Shown here piece after piece: positions 44,836 to 53,189 of a stretch of 64,000 bases of DNA. Origin of the DNA: Oscillospiraceae bacterium (GTDB lineage: Bacteria > Bacillota > Clostridia > UMGS1810). Location: assembly GCA_021629085.1 (NCBI GenBank), contig JAJXRJ010000003.1, positions 27,913 to 91,912 of the forward strand, read 5' to 3'. The translations under genes were made by a program, and so were the position numbers. Within the stretch, counting starts at the first letter, position 1. Each line of letters begins with the position of its first letter. Under the pieces are notes generated by a model. The model was not told the origin of the DNA, made no database searches, and worked only from the letters and a program-made list of their open reading frames with translations.

Positions 44836-45028
44836 AAACGTCACACTGATTGGCACCGAAAAGATCGGTTCCGGTTTGGTGTCGGTGATGGTGCGCGGCG
44901 ATGTGGGCGCGGTGAAGGCCGCAGTGGAAGCGGGAAGTGCATCGGCATCCCGGCTGGGCGAAATCATTGCAACGCATGTCATCCCCAGGCCCCATTCGGA
45001 TGTGGAAAAAATTATCCCAACATTATAA
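44687..45028 (+). CDS. BMC-H shell protein, copy 2, with Lys-rich N-terminal extension and internal start
   Basis: 113 aa from ATG 44687. The BMC domain begins at residue 23 and is nearly identical to copy 1 (the DNA is almost identical for about 75 bases). The first 22 residues (MAESKKKAAVKKEQPIAKEE) are Lys-rich. Their last codons contain a perfect AAAGGAGG, 9 bases before a second in-frame ATG at 44753, which would give a standard 91-aa protein. Both starts have ribosome sites, so two isoforms are possible. Confidence 0.88.
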   Translation: MAESKKKAAVKKEQPIAKEEIKMALEALGMIETRGLVAAIEAADAMVKAANVTLIGTEKIGSGLVSVMVRGDVGAVKAAVEAGSASASRLGEIIATHVIPRPHSDVEKIIPTL

Positions 45029-45047
45029 TGGTTAGAGGGTGGATGCG

Positions 45048-45311
45048 ATGATGGTCGGCAAGGTGTGCGGCAGTGTGGTCGCAACGCGGAAAAACGAAAA
45101 TTTAATTGGCAGCAAGTTTCTCATTGTAAAACCGCTTGCGGGTATGGGCAAAGGCGATATTGTCGCAGTGGACAACGTGGGCGCGGGCATTGGCGAAACG
45201 GTGCTGGTGGCACTGGGCAGTGCGGCACGCATTGGATGCGGGCAGGAGAAATCGCCCATTGATGCGGCGATTGTCGGCATTGTGGACAGCGCAAGCGGAT
45301 TGGAGCTGTAG
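45048..45311 (+). CDS. BMC-P pentameric vertex protein (EutN/CcmL/PduN-like)
   Basis: 87 aa from ATG 45048 (AGAGGGTGG). VGKVCGSVVATRKNENLIGSK-type start, KPLAGMGKGDIVAVDNVGAGIGETV, then IDAAIVGIVDS: the EutN/CcmL fold that closes shell vertices. Only one BMC-P is present. Confidence 0.93.
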   Translation: MMVGKVCGSVVATRKNENLIGSKFLIVKPLAGMGKGDIVAVDNVGAGIGETVLVALGSAARIGCGQEKSPIDAAIVGIVDSASGLEL

Positions 45312-45314
45312 GAC

Positions 45315-46649
45315 ATGCAGATGGAAAAACTGGTTGACATCATGCAAAACGCTGGGATTGCCGGTGCGGGCGGCGCGGGGTTTCCCGCCTATGCCAAGCT
45401 TAGCAGGCAGGCGGATACAGTGCTTTTAAACTGCTCGGAATGCGAGCCGCTCATCCGGGTGCACCGCCAGCTTTTAGAGGCGTATGCCTATGAGATTTTG
45501 ACCGCGCTGGATACGGTGTGCGAAGCAATCGGCGCATCGCAGTTTATTGTGGCGGTCAAAGGCTCTTACACCGGCGCAGTGCAGGCGGTTTCGCACAAGC
45601 TTGCCAATTTTAAGCGCGCAAAGCTTTTTAAACTGCCGGAAGTCTACCCGGTGGGCGACGAGATTATGACCATTTACGAGGCGACCGGCAGGCTGGTACA
45701 GCCGGGGCAGCTTCCGGTGAGCGCGGGTGTCATTGTGTATAATGTGGAAACCATGTTAAACCTCTACCATGCGCTTTTAGGAACCCCGGTCACGCACAAA
45801 TATGTCACAGTGGCAGGGGCAGTAGCGCATCCGCTTACAGTGAAGGCGGCCATTGGCACGCCGTTTTCGGCGCTTGTTGCATCAGCTGGCGGATGTGATA
45901 TGGATGCAGCGCTCATTTCCGGCGGGCCCATGACGGGTGCGGCGGCACAAATGCAGGATGTGGTGACCAAAACCACCAATGCAGTGCTGGTGCTGCCTAA
46001 ATACCATCCTGTGGTGATGAACAAACATTTAAACGCAAATACAGGCGTCAAACGCGCCATGAGCGCCTGCTGCCAGTGCCAAATGTGTACCGACCTTTGC
46101 CCGCGCCATTTGATGGGGTATCCCATTGAGCCGCATCTTGTGATGCGCACTTTGGCGCTGGGCGACACTTTGGGCGCCGCGGCGCTTTTAAACACAGCGT
46201 ATTGCTCACAGTGCGGGCTGTGTGAGCTCTATGCCTGTATGCAGGGGCTTTCCCCGCGCACGCTGATTGGCAAGGTGAAGGGCAGCTTAAAGGCGTTGAA
46301 CGCAAAGCCGGAACCGCCAAAGGAGGCGGACATCCATCCGGCGCGTGACCTTCGAAAGGTGCCGGAACACCGGCTGATTGCGAGGCTGGGGTTGGCGGGC
46401 TATGATGTGGATGCGCCGCTCTCCGAAAATCCGCTGTGCGAAAAAACGCTCACCGTGAAGCTTTCCCAGCACATTGGAGCGCCGGCAGTCCCGGTTGTAA
46501 AAATGGGCGATCAGGTTTTTGCGGGGCAAACAATTGCAGCCCAAAAAGAAGGCGCGCTTTCCTTGCCTGTGCACGCACCGGTTCCGGGTAGGGTGACACA
46601 GGTGGCAAACGATTGGATTACCATAGAAAGGCAGGCGGACACACGTTGA
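45315..46649 (+). CDS. pduS: PduS-like RnfC-type iron-sulfur flavoprotein
   Basis: 444 aa. Nucleotide-binding N-terminal part (GIAGAGGAGFPAYAKL; LLNCSECEPLI), SLBB-like middle, two 4Fe-4S motifs (CCQCQMCTDLCP and CSQCGLCELYAC) near residues 252-308, and a RnfC-like barrel at the C-terminus. In B12-dependent Pdu systems PduS is a cobalamin reductase. Here the dehydratase needs no B12, so it probably handles electron transfer or NAD(H) recycling across the shell. Four bases after the BMC-P gene. Confidence 0.9.
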   Translation: MQMEKLVDIMQNAGIAGAGGAGFPAYAKLSRQADTVLLNCSECEPLIRVHRQLLEAYAYEILTALDTVCEAIGASQFIVAVKGSYTGAVQAVSHKLANFKRAKLFKLPEVYPVGDEIMTIYEATGRLVQPGQLPVSAGVIVYNVETMLNLYHALLGTPVTHKYVTVAGAVAHPLTVKAAIGTPFSALVASAGGCDMDAALISGGPMTGAAAQMQDVVTKTTNAVLVLPKYHPVVMNKHLNANTGVKRAMSACCQCQMCTDLCPRHLMGYPIEPHLVMRTLALGDTLGAAALLNTAYCSQCGLCELYACMQGLSPRTLIGKVKGSLKALNAKPEPPKEADIHPARDLRKVPEHRLIARLGLAGYDVDAPLSENPLCEKTLTVKLSQHIGAPAVPVVKMGDQVFAGQTIAAQKEGALSLPVHAPVPGRVTQVANDWITIERQADTR

Positions 46650-47194
46650 AACAGGCAATTGGCATGGCGGAGCTCACCACGGTATCTTCCGGCATTGCGG
46701 CGGCGGATTTTATGGTGAAAACCGCACAGGTGGAAATTATAGAGGCGCAGGTGGTGTGTCCCGGGAAATATATTGTGCTTGTCTGCGGCGGCATTGCGGC
46801 GGTAAAGGCAGCAGTGGACGGCGTAAAGACACAGTTTGCCAAAAACGTTTCAGACAGCTTTGTGCTGGGCAATCCGCATGAGTCGCTGTTTGGCGCCCTC
46901 TATGGCACTGCCAGGGTGGAGCAGGTGCGCGCGCTGGGCGTGCTCGAAACCTATTCGGCGCCGTCCATCATTACAGCGGCGGACGCGGCGGCAAAAACCG
47001 CGGTTGTCGATTTGATTGAGCTGCGCGTTGCACGGGGCATGTGCGGCAAGTCTTATATGCTTCTTAGCGGCGAGGTTGCGGCGGTTGACGCGGCCATTGC
47101 GCGCGCGCAGGCGGTTGCGGGCGGTGCGGGGCTGTTTCTTGACAGTACGGTCATTGCAAATCCGGATCAGAAATTGTGGAAAACAATCCTATAA
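46646..47194 (+). CDS. pduT: BMC-T trimeric shell protein, PduT-like
   Basis: 182 aa, TTG start overlapping the stop of the pduS-like gene. Two BMC domains in tandem (IGMAELTTVSSGIAAADFMVKTAQ; ALGVLETYSAPSIITAADAAAKTA). PduT trimers can hold a 4Fe-4S cluster at the central pore and pair with PduS; the usual pore Cys is not obvious here, although ACG-type text MCGKSYML occurs late. The pduS-pduT overlap supports a joint function. Confidence 0.88.
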   Translation: MKQAIGMAELTTVSSGIAAADFMVKTAQVEIIEAQVVCPGKYIVLVCGGIAAVKAAVDGVKTQFAKNVSDSFVLGNPHESLFGALYGTARVEQVRALGVLETYSAPSIITAADAAAKTAVVDLIELRVARGMCGKSYMLLSGEVAAVDAAIARAQAVAGGAGLFLDSTVIANPDQKLWKTIL

Positions 47195-47209
47195 GGGCGG
47201 GATCAAACC

Positions 47210-47434
47210 ATGGCTGGCAAAACGGCTTATAAAAATCAATACAACCTTGACAATTATGACAGAATCAATTTAACCCTAAAAAAGGGGATGAAAGAGCAGG
47301 TAAAACTGCGTGCAGCGCAGGCGGGTATGAGTGTCAACCGCTATATTTGCGAGCTGATTTTAAACGATTTGGATAAAGGCCAAAGCGCTGTAAATAAAAG
47401 TGAGAAAAAGGACCTTGCGGTCTATTTATACTAG
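47210..47434 (+). CDS. Arc-like (ribbon-helix-helix) small protein inside the BMC operon
   Basis: 74 aa. NYDRINLTLKKGMKEQVKLRAAQAGMSVNRYICELI has the beta-strand, helix, turn, helix layout of Arc/CopG DNA-binding proteins. No toxin gene follows. It lies between pduT and the aldehyde dehydrogenase gene. It could be an autoregulator of the operon or a shell-associated small protein; microcompartment operons rarely carry such a gene. Confidence 0.75.
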   Translation: MAGKTAYKNQYNLDNYDRINLTLKKGMKEQVKLRAAQAGMSVNRYICELILNDLDKGQSAVNKSEKKDLAVYLY

Positions 47435-47455
47435 AAACCGGGGTGGATTTGGCAT

Positions 47456-48841
47456 ATGGACGAACGGCAAATTAGCGAAATTGTAAGACAGGTGCTGCAT
47501 AGCATGGGCAATGCAGAGCGGCCGGCGCGGCAAATGGGCGTGTTTGACTCCATGGGAGAGGCGCTTTCGGCGGTGGAATCGGCCTATGCGCTGTACCGCG
47601 GCTATTCCATCCAGCAGCGGGAAGCCATGATTGCAAAAATCAGGGAATTTACATTGAAGGAAGCGGAACACCTGGCGCGGCTCGGCGTGCAAGAAACCGG
47701 TATGGGCCGGGTTTCCGATAAAATAATCAAACACCGGCTGGTGGCGGAAAAAACGCCGGGCACGGAGGATTTATCGCCTAAGGCCATCACGGGCGATGAC
47801 GGGCTGACGCTCATTGAAATGGCGCCCTATGGCGTGATTGGGAGCATTACGCCCTCTACCAACCCCAGTGAAACGGTCATCTGCAATGCAATCGGCATGA
47901 TTGCGGCGGGCAACGGCGTGGTGTTCAATCCGCATCCCAACGCCTGCAAGACGGCCAATTACGCGGTGGATTTGGTCAACCGCGCCATTTTGGAAGCGGG
48001 CGGGCCGGAAAACCTGGTGGTGTCGGTCAAGCATCCCACCAAGGAGAGCTCGGATGAAATGATGGCATCCCCCATTGTGCGGATGCTGGTGGCAACCGGC
48101 GGGCCGGGCGTGGTGCGGGCACTTCTCTCTTCCGGCAAAAAGGCCATTGGCGCAGGCGCGGGAAACCCGCCGGTCATTGTGGACGACACGGCGGATATTT
48201 TAAAAGCGGCAAAGGACATTGTGGACGGCGCAAGCTTTGACAACAACCTGCCCTGCATTGCGGAAAAAGAGTGTTTTGTGCTAGAACCGGTGGCAGACCG
48301 GCTGATTGCCGCAATGCAGGAGCACGGTGCATATTTGATAAACGCCGCGCAGACAGAAACGCTGTTAAAACTGTGCATGGTTCAAAAAGACGGCCGCTAC
48401 ACCATCAACAAACAGTGGGTGGGGCGGGATGCATCCAGGTTTTTGCAGGAGCTGGGCATTGTGTCAGACGCCAAGCTCATCATCTGCGAAACGAAGGAGA
48501 TGCACCCGTTTGTGCAAGAAGAGCTCATGATGCCCATCCTTGCCATTGTACGGGCGAACGATATTGACCATGCCATTGACATGGCGGTGCGTGCAGAGCA
48601 TGGAAACCGGCACTCCGCGCATATCCATTCTAAAAACATTGACCACTTAACCCGGTTTGCCCGGGCGGTGGAGACTACTATTTTTGTGAAAAATGCGCCT
48701 TCTTACGCTGGTATCGGCGCGGGCGGGGAGGGGTATACCACCTTCACCATTGCGGGCCCGACCGGCGAGGGGCTCACCGCGGCACACTCGTTTACCCGCT
48801 CCAGGCGGTGCGTGCTGGCGGACAGTTTTCACATTGTTTAA
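47456..48841 (+). CDS. pduP: CoA-acylating aldehyde dehydrogenase (PduP-like) with N-terminal encapsulation peptide
   Basis: 461 aa. Residues 2-16 are a targeting helix (ERQISEIVRQVLHSM). ALDH fold: GVIGSITPSTNPSETV, NPHPNA, GPGVVRAL, catalytic Cys in NNLPCIAEKE (about residue 266), and the C-terminal GIGAGGEGYTTFTIAGPTGEG typical of CoA-dependent EutE/PduP enzymes. Converts propanal, CoA and NAD to propionyl-CoA. Confidence 0.93.
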   Translation: MDERQISEIVRQVLHSMGNAERPARQMGVFDSMGEALSAVESAYALYRGYSIQQREAMIAKIREFTLKEAEHLARLGVQETGMGRVSDKIIKHRLVAEKTPGTEDLSPKAITGDDGLTLIEMAPYGVIGSITPSTNPSETVICNAIGMIAAGNGVVFNPHPNACKTANYAVDLVNRAILEAGGPENLVVSVKHPTKESSDEMMASPIVRMLVATGGPGVVRALLSSGKKAIGAGAGNPPVIVDDTADILKAAKDIVDGASFDNNLPCIAEKECFVLEPVADRLIAAMQEHGAYLINAAQTETLLKLCMVQKDGRYTINKQWVGRDASRFLQELGIVSDAKLIICETKEMHPFVQEELMMPILAIVRANDIDHAIDMAVRAEHGNRHSAHIHSKNIDHLTRFARAVETTIFVKNAPSYAGIGAGGEGYTTFTIAGPTGEGLTAAHSFTRSRRCVLADSFHIV

Positions 48842-48853
48842 ACGGAGGAACCT

Positions 48854-49492
48854 ATGAAAGCGCTTGGCATGTTTGAGGTTTACAGCTTTACAACCGCAGT
48901 GTGTGCGGCGGACGCAGCTGCCAAAGCGGCGGATGTGCAAATTGCTGCGTTTGACCGCAACCGGCCGGTTAAAACTGACGTTCCAGCGCCGCTGGTGATG
49001 GAAGTAAAGCTTACGGGCGATGTTTCAGCAGTACAGGCGGCGGTGGAGGCAGGGTGCGCCTATGCACAAAGACAAGGCCGGCTGATTGTGTCCCATGTGA
49101 TTGCACATCCGGACAGCCAAACGGAAAAATTGGCGTATCGAATGGATATCAACCGTGACAAATTTAACAAAAAGCTCCCAAAATCATTTGTGGGAAACCC
49201 GCCTGCGAGGGACCTCTGGAACGGCGCGCTGGGGTTTTTAGAAGTGCAGGGGCTGGTTGCTTCCATTGCGGGGCTGGACGCCATGGCCAAAGCGGCGGAT
49301 GTGCGTCTGGTGCACACGGAAAAGCGGCTGGGCGGCCGGCTGGTCACGTTAGTGATTACAGGCACGGTTTCTTCGGTGCGTGCGGCGGTGGAAGCGGGAA
49401 AGGCCGCGGCCCAACCGCTGGGACAGGTGTACAGCGCGGAAACCATTGCGCGGCCGGATTGCGAGATTACAAAGTTTTTTGATATGGCGTAA
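48854..49492 (+). CDS. BMC-T type tandem-BMC shell protein
   Basis: 212 aa with two BMC domains: residues 1-95 (KALGMFEVYSFTTAVCAADAAAKAADVQIAAF) and 120-205 (LGFLEVQGLVASIAGLDAMAKAADVRLV), joined by a linker of about 25 residues. Forms pseudo-hexameric trimers. It is diverged from the PduT-like protein. 12 bases after the aldehyde dehydrogenase gene. Confidence 0.88.
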   Translation: MKALGMFEVYSFTTAVCAADAAAKAADVQIAAFDRNRPVKTDVPAPLVMEVKLTGDVSAVQAAVEAGCAYAQRQGRLIVSHVIAHPDSQTEKLAYRMDINRDKFNKKLPKSFVGNPPARDLWNGALGFLEVQGLVASIAGLDAMAKAADVRLVHTEKRLGGRLVTLVITGTVSSVRAAVEAGKAAAQPLGQVYSAETIARPDCEITKFFDMA

Positions 49493-49506
49493 GGTGGTGA
49501 AAAACC

Positions 49507-50169
49507 ATGGAACAAGTGGATATCGAGGCAATTTCAAAGGCGGTGCGCGCGGCGCTTTTGGCAGAGCAGCTGTCAAAACCGGCGCGGGCAAACGATGACA
49601 GCATCAAAATCGGCGTTTCCCAGCGGCACATCCATCTGTCGCAAGACGACTTAGACGCCCTGTTTGGCAAAGGGTATGCACTTACCAAAAAGAAGACGCT
49701 TATGGGCCGCGAGTTTGCGGCACAAGAGGTGGTCACCTTGGTGGGGCCGTCGCTTAGGGCGATTGAAAATGTGCGGGTGCTCGGCCCGGTGCGGGAAAAA
49801 ACCCAGGTGGAAATTTCAAAAACCGACACATTTTTATTAAAAATCAGCCCACCGGTGCGGCCGTCGGGCAAGGTGGAGGGCTCGGAGCGCCTGGTGGTTG
49901 TGGGGCCAAAGGGGAGCGTTTATCTTCGCGAGGGCGTTATCATCGCCAACCGGCACATCCACTTGACGCCGGAGTACGCAAAAAAACATGGGATCCAAGA
50001 CAACGACACAGTGGATGTATACGTAAACGGGGTAAAGCCCACGAAATTTTATGACGTGCAGGTGCGGGTGCGGGATGATTTCAACATTGAAATGCACATT
50101 GACACGGACGATGCTAATTCCGCCGGTTTAAAAAACGGCGACCTTGTAACACTACTTACGCGGAGGTGA
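49507..50169 (+). CDS. pduL: PduL phosphate propanoyltransferase with N-terminal encapsulation peptide
   Basis: 220 aa. Residues 3-18 are a targeting helix (VDIEAISKAVRAALLAEQL). Two PduL repeats with zinc-binding His: SQRHIHLSQDDLDALFG and NRHIHLTPEYAKKHG, plus MHIDTDDANSAG near the end. Converts propionyl-CoA to propionyl-phosphate and recycles CoA in the lumen. No propionate kinase gene follows in the operon. Confidence 0.95.
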   Translation: MEQVDIEAISKAVRAALLAEQLSKPARANDDSIKIGVSQRHIHLSQDDLDALFGKGYALTKKKTLMGREFAAQEVVTLVGPSLRAIENVRVLGPVREKTQVEISKTDTFLLKISPPVRPSGKVEGSERLVVVGPKGSVYLREGVIIANRHIHLTPEYAKKHGIQDNDTVDVYVNGVKPTKFYDVQVRVRDDFNIEMHIDTDDANSAGLKNGDLVTLLTRR

Positions 50170-50173
50170 CGGC

Positions 50174-50944
50174 ATGTTTGCACTGGAGCGGCAAAAGCGG
50201 ATTTTGGAAATTTTAAAAGCGGACGGCGCAGTGTGGGTGAGCAGGCTTGCGCTGGATTTGGGCGTGACAGAGGAGACCATCCGGCGCGATTTGGAAAAGC
50301 TGGAAACGCAGGAGGCGCTCATCCGCACACATGGCGGCGCGATACCGATTGACGAAAAGGTGTATGAGCTTTCGTTTGAAAAACGGAAAAAAGCGCATGC
50401 CGACATCAAAGAAAAGCTTGCCGCAGAAGCGGTGAAGCACATCTTGCCGTGGGATACGGTATTTTTAGATGCGTCCACCACCACCTTTTATATGGCAAAA
50501 GAAATTAAAAAGCTGGACAACGTAACGGTCATCACCAATTCCGCACGCATCATTTCGGAGCTTTGCGGCGCTGAACGCGTCAAGGTGATTGGCGTGGGCG
50601 GAATCTTAAGCCAAAACCAGTCGTTTGTGGGAAGCCTGGCGGAACGGACAGTGGCGGACTGCTACTATGCCAACAAGATGTTTTTTTCCAGCAAGGGCAT
50701 TATGGACAATGCGTGGCTTTTGGAGGGCAATGAGCAGGAGTGCGCCATTAAGCAGCAAATGCTAAACAACGCGGAAGAAAAATATTTCATGTGCGACAAA
50801 AGCAAAATTGGCCGCATCGGCTATGTAAAACTGGGGCCGATTAGCGTGATGGACTATTTTATCACCGAAGGCGAACCAGACGCTGCTCTTTTAGCGCGCT
50901 TAGATGAGCACAAAATTCAAACCATCTGTGTGGAAACCGCTTGA
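50174..50944 (+). CDS. DeoR-family transcriptional regulator
   Basis: 256 aa. N-terminal winged helix (RQKRILEILKADGAVWVSRLA; EETIRRDLEKLE; RTHGGA) and a C-terminal DeoR sensor domain that binds sugar phosphates (LDASTTTFYMAKEI; VTNSARI-like VITNSARIISEL; FFSSKGI). Last gene of the microcompartment operon, four bases after pduL. A regulator sensing fuculose-1-P or a related phosphate would make sense; the ligand is inferred. Confidence 0.92.
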   Translation: MFALERQKRILEILKADGAVWVSRLALDLGVTEETIRRDLEKLETQEALIRTHGGAIPIDEKVYELSFEKRKKAHADIKEKLAAEAVKHILPWDTVFLDASTTTFYMAKEIKKLDNVTVITNSARIISELCGAERVKVIGVGGILSQNQSFVGSLAERTVADCYYANKMFFSSKGIMDNAWLLEGNEQECAIKQQMLNNAEEKYFMCDKSKIGRIGYVKLGPISVMDYFITEGEPDAALLARLDEHKIQTICVETA

Positions 50945-50972
50945 GCGGGGAGATAAGACAATCGGATATTTT

Positions 50973-51012
50973 AAACGGATAAAGATGTTATTTGCATTTT
51001 TATCCGTTTTTT
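50973..51012 (+). terminator. Terminator of the microcompartment operon
   Basis: AAACGGATAAA / TTTATCCGTTT stem followed by T-rich sequence. Confidence 0.75.
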
Positions 51013-51025
51013 ATATTTCAACTAG

Positions 51026-51244
51026 TTATTTTGTTCTTGGGTATGGCTTCTTTTCATCTGTCAAACCGGCGAGATAATCCATGCTTGTACCAAGGGTCAG
51101 TGCAATACGTTTGCATTGTTCAAATGTATAATATCGCTTGCCGGTTTCTATTTTGGAATAATCACTTTGATCGATTCCTGTAAGCATTTGCATTTTTAAT
51201 TGGGAATAGCCCCGTTCTTTTCTTAAATCTTTTAATCTGTTCAT
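51026..51244 (-). CDS. XRE-family HTH regulator
   Basis: 72 aa, essentially one HTH_3 domain: LKDLRKERGYSQLKMQMLTGIDQSDYSKIETGKR, then RIALTLGTSMDYLAGL. Divergent from the SLOG-type gene at 51342, with repeated TGACCTAT sequences in the shared promoter region, so it probably controls that gene and itself. Confidence 0.88.
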   Translation of the reverse strand: MNRLKDLRKERGYSQLKMQMLTGIDQSDYSKIETGKRYYTFEQCKRIALTLGTSMDYLAGLTDEKKPYPRTK

Positions 51245-51280
51245 AATTTCACCCCAATACGATTATGGCATGATGACCTA

Positions 51281-51310
51281 TTGACATTTAGGGTTAAATT
51301 GACCTATAAT
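51281..51310 (+). promoter_or_regulatory. Promoter of the SLOG-type gene, flanked by TGACCTAT repeats
   Basis: TTGACA, 18-base spacer, TATAAT. TGACCTAT occurs at 51274 and 51300, bracketing the -35 and touching the -10: a plausible XRE operator. Confidence 0.55.
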
Positions 51311-51341
51311 AATATAGCAATATGTCTGTGAGGTGCTGTTT

Positions 51342-51824
51342 ATGCCAAAAACGATATGCTGTTTTGCGGGACACAGCAAAGCAAGTTATGATTCAAACAT
51401 AAAAAACAGGGTGCTTGGCAAATGCCGGGAACTGATTATTCGATTTGGAGTCAACACATTTTGGGTTGGCCATTATGGTGAGTTTGACAGCTTGGCGGCG
51501 AATGCTGTAAGGACGCTCAAACAACAATATCCTCAGATAGAACTTGACCTTGTAGTTGCGTATTTGACAAAAGAAATGAACGAATGCCCTGAAATGTATC
51601 AAAAAAAATATGATAATATTCTTATGGCAGAGATTCCCGAAAGAACTCCGCATCCTTATCGAATCATATACTGCAATCGATATATGGTTGATAACTCGGA
51701 TTATCTAATATCATATGTAAATTATTCGTGCGGCGGTGCAGCAAAAACCCTGGAATATGCATTGCGAAAAAAACATATTAAAATTTCAAATTTTGGTGGT
51801 CTTCCCGTGGGTGGGAGGCAATAG
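51342..51824 (+). CDS. SLOG/DUF1273-like nucleotide-binding protein
   Basis: 160 aa from ATG 51342 (GAGGTG). Rossmann-like: N-terminal TICCFAGHSKASY, VGHYGEFDSLAANAV (Gly-rich loop), LDLVVAYL, then SDYLISYVNYSCGGAAKTLEYAL. This is the pattern of YpsA/DUF1273-type SLOG proteins, which bind nucleotide-derived ligands. Function unknown. Paired with the divergent XRE regulator. Confidence 0.75.
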   Translation: MPKTICCFAGHSKASYDSNIKNRVLGKCRELIIRFGVNTFWVGHYGEFDSLAANAVRTLKQQYPQIELDLVVAYLTKEMNECPEMYQKKYDNILMAEIPERTPHPYRIIYCNRYMVDNSDYLISYVNYSCGGAAKTLEYALRKKHIKISNFGGLPVGGRQ

Positions 51825-51904
51825 CAGCCAAACAATAAGGTTTTATAAAGATATTACACTTTTGATAGCTGCCCATATGCGGGCGGTTTTTTATAAAATC
51901 CGGC

Positions 51905-51933
51905 TTGACGCGCCGTATAAATTGCGCTAAAAT
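51905..51933 (+). promoter_or_regulatory. Promoter of the flavodiiron gene
   Basis: TTGACG, 17-base spacer, TAAAAT. Confidence 0.55.
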
Positions 51934-51990
51934 ATAGATACTTAAAATAGAAACTTAAAATTTTGACAACAGATAAGGAGTGTGCGCGAA

Positions 51991-53181
51991 ATGCCAGCAT
52001 TAAAGGTAATGGACGATATTTACTATGTGGGGGTGCAAAACCAGAGCTTACGCGTGTTTGATATTATCATGTATACCGAGCACGGCACATCCTACAATTC
52101 TTATATTGCAAAGGGGAAAGATAAGATTGCAATTTTTGAGACGGTGAAAGAAAAGTTTTTTGACGAGCATTTGGAAAAAATCCGCGAAGTGTGCGACCCG
52201 GCCAAAATTGATTACATTGTGGCAAACCACACCGAGCCCGACCACTCGGGCTCCATTGCCAAGCTTTTGGACTATGCGCCCAACGCTGAGGTGCTGGGCA
52301 CAGTGTCGGCCATTAAATTTTTAAAAGAAATTTTAAACCGCCCGTTCAAACACCGCATTGTGTCCGAAAAGGACGAGATTGATTTGGGCGGTATGACCCT
52401 TCGGTTTTTAGTGGTGCCGCTTTTGCACTGGCCCGATTCTATGTATACCTACATTCCCGAAAAAAAGGCGCTGTTTACCTGTGACAGCTTTGGCTGCCAC
52501 TATGCGGACGACCGCGTGTTCAACGACCTGATTGAGGGCGATTTTACCGATGCGTATAAATATTATTTTGACAATATCATCGGGCCGTTTAAACGCCCGT
52601 ATATGACAAATGCGCTTAAAAAAATAGAGGGGTTAGACATTGCGTTTATCGGCAACGGGCACGGCCCGGTGCTCAGAACCAATTTAGACCACTACATCAA
52701 TCTTTACAAACAGTGGTGTGAGCCGCCAAAAAAGGAACGCAAAGACGTGGTGATTGCCTATGTGTCTGCCTATGGCTACACAAAAGAGCTTGCGGCAAAA
52801 ATTGCTGAGGGCATTACACAAGCGTCTGATTTTGACGTCAAGATGTTTGACTTGGTGCACGATGACAAAGAAAAAGCCGCGCAGGCGATTGCGGAGGCGG
52901 ATGGGTTTTTGCTTGGAAGCCCTACGCTTGTGGGAGACGCGCTGCCCCCTATTTGGGAGATGCTTTTAGGGCTTAACCCGATTATCCACAAGGGGAAATT
53001 TGCCTCCGCGTTTGGCAGCTATGGCTGGAGCGGCGAGGCGGTTCCAAACCTCATTTCCCGCATGAAGCAGTTAAAGCTCAATGTGGTTTTGGATGGGCTC
53101 AAAATCAATTTCAAGCCGTCGGAAGAACAGCTTTTAGAGGCGGAGGAATTTGGACGCGCATTTGCAAACGCCATGCAGTAA
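51991..53181 (+). CDS. Flavodiiron protein (FprA-type A-flavoprotein)
   Basis: 396 aa from ATG 51991 (AAGGAG 10 bases upstream; GTG 51982 is too close). Beta-lactamase-like diiron domain residues 1-245: HTEPDHSGS, LLHWPDSMYTY, CDSFGCHY and GNGHGPVLR hold the Fe ligands. Flavodoxin domain 250-396: VSAYGYTKELA, GSPTLVGDALPP, GSYGWSGEA bind FMN. Reduces O2 to water and/or NO to N2O, protecting anaerobic enzymes such as the glycyl radical dehydratase. Monocistronic. Confidence 0.94.
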   Translation: MPALKVMDDIYYVGVQNQSLRVFDIIMYTEHGTSYNSYIAKGKDKIAIFETVKEKFFDEHLEKIREVCDPAKIDYIVANHTEPDHSGSIAKLLDYAPNAEVLGTVSAIKFLKEILNRPFKHRIVSEKDEIDLGGMTLRFLVVPLLHWPDSMYTYIPEKKALFTCDSFGCHYADDRVFNDLIEGDFTDAYKYYFDNIIGPFKRPYMTNALKKIEGLDIAFIGNGHGPVLRTNLDHYINLYKQWCEPPKKERKDVVIAYVSAYGYTKELAAKIAEGITQASDFDVKMFDLVHDDKEKAAQAIAEADGFLLGSPTLVGDALPPIWEMLLGLNPIIHKGKFASAFGSYGWSGEAVPNLISRMKQLKLNVVLDGLKINFKPSEEQLLEAEEFGRAFANAMQ

Positions 53182-53189
53182 ATAAAAAT

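Noticed and set aside
38574..50944. Classical B12-dependent pdu operon
   Set aside because: There is no PduCDE diol dehydratase, PduO or PduGH; the dehydratase is a glycyl radical enzyme with an activase.
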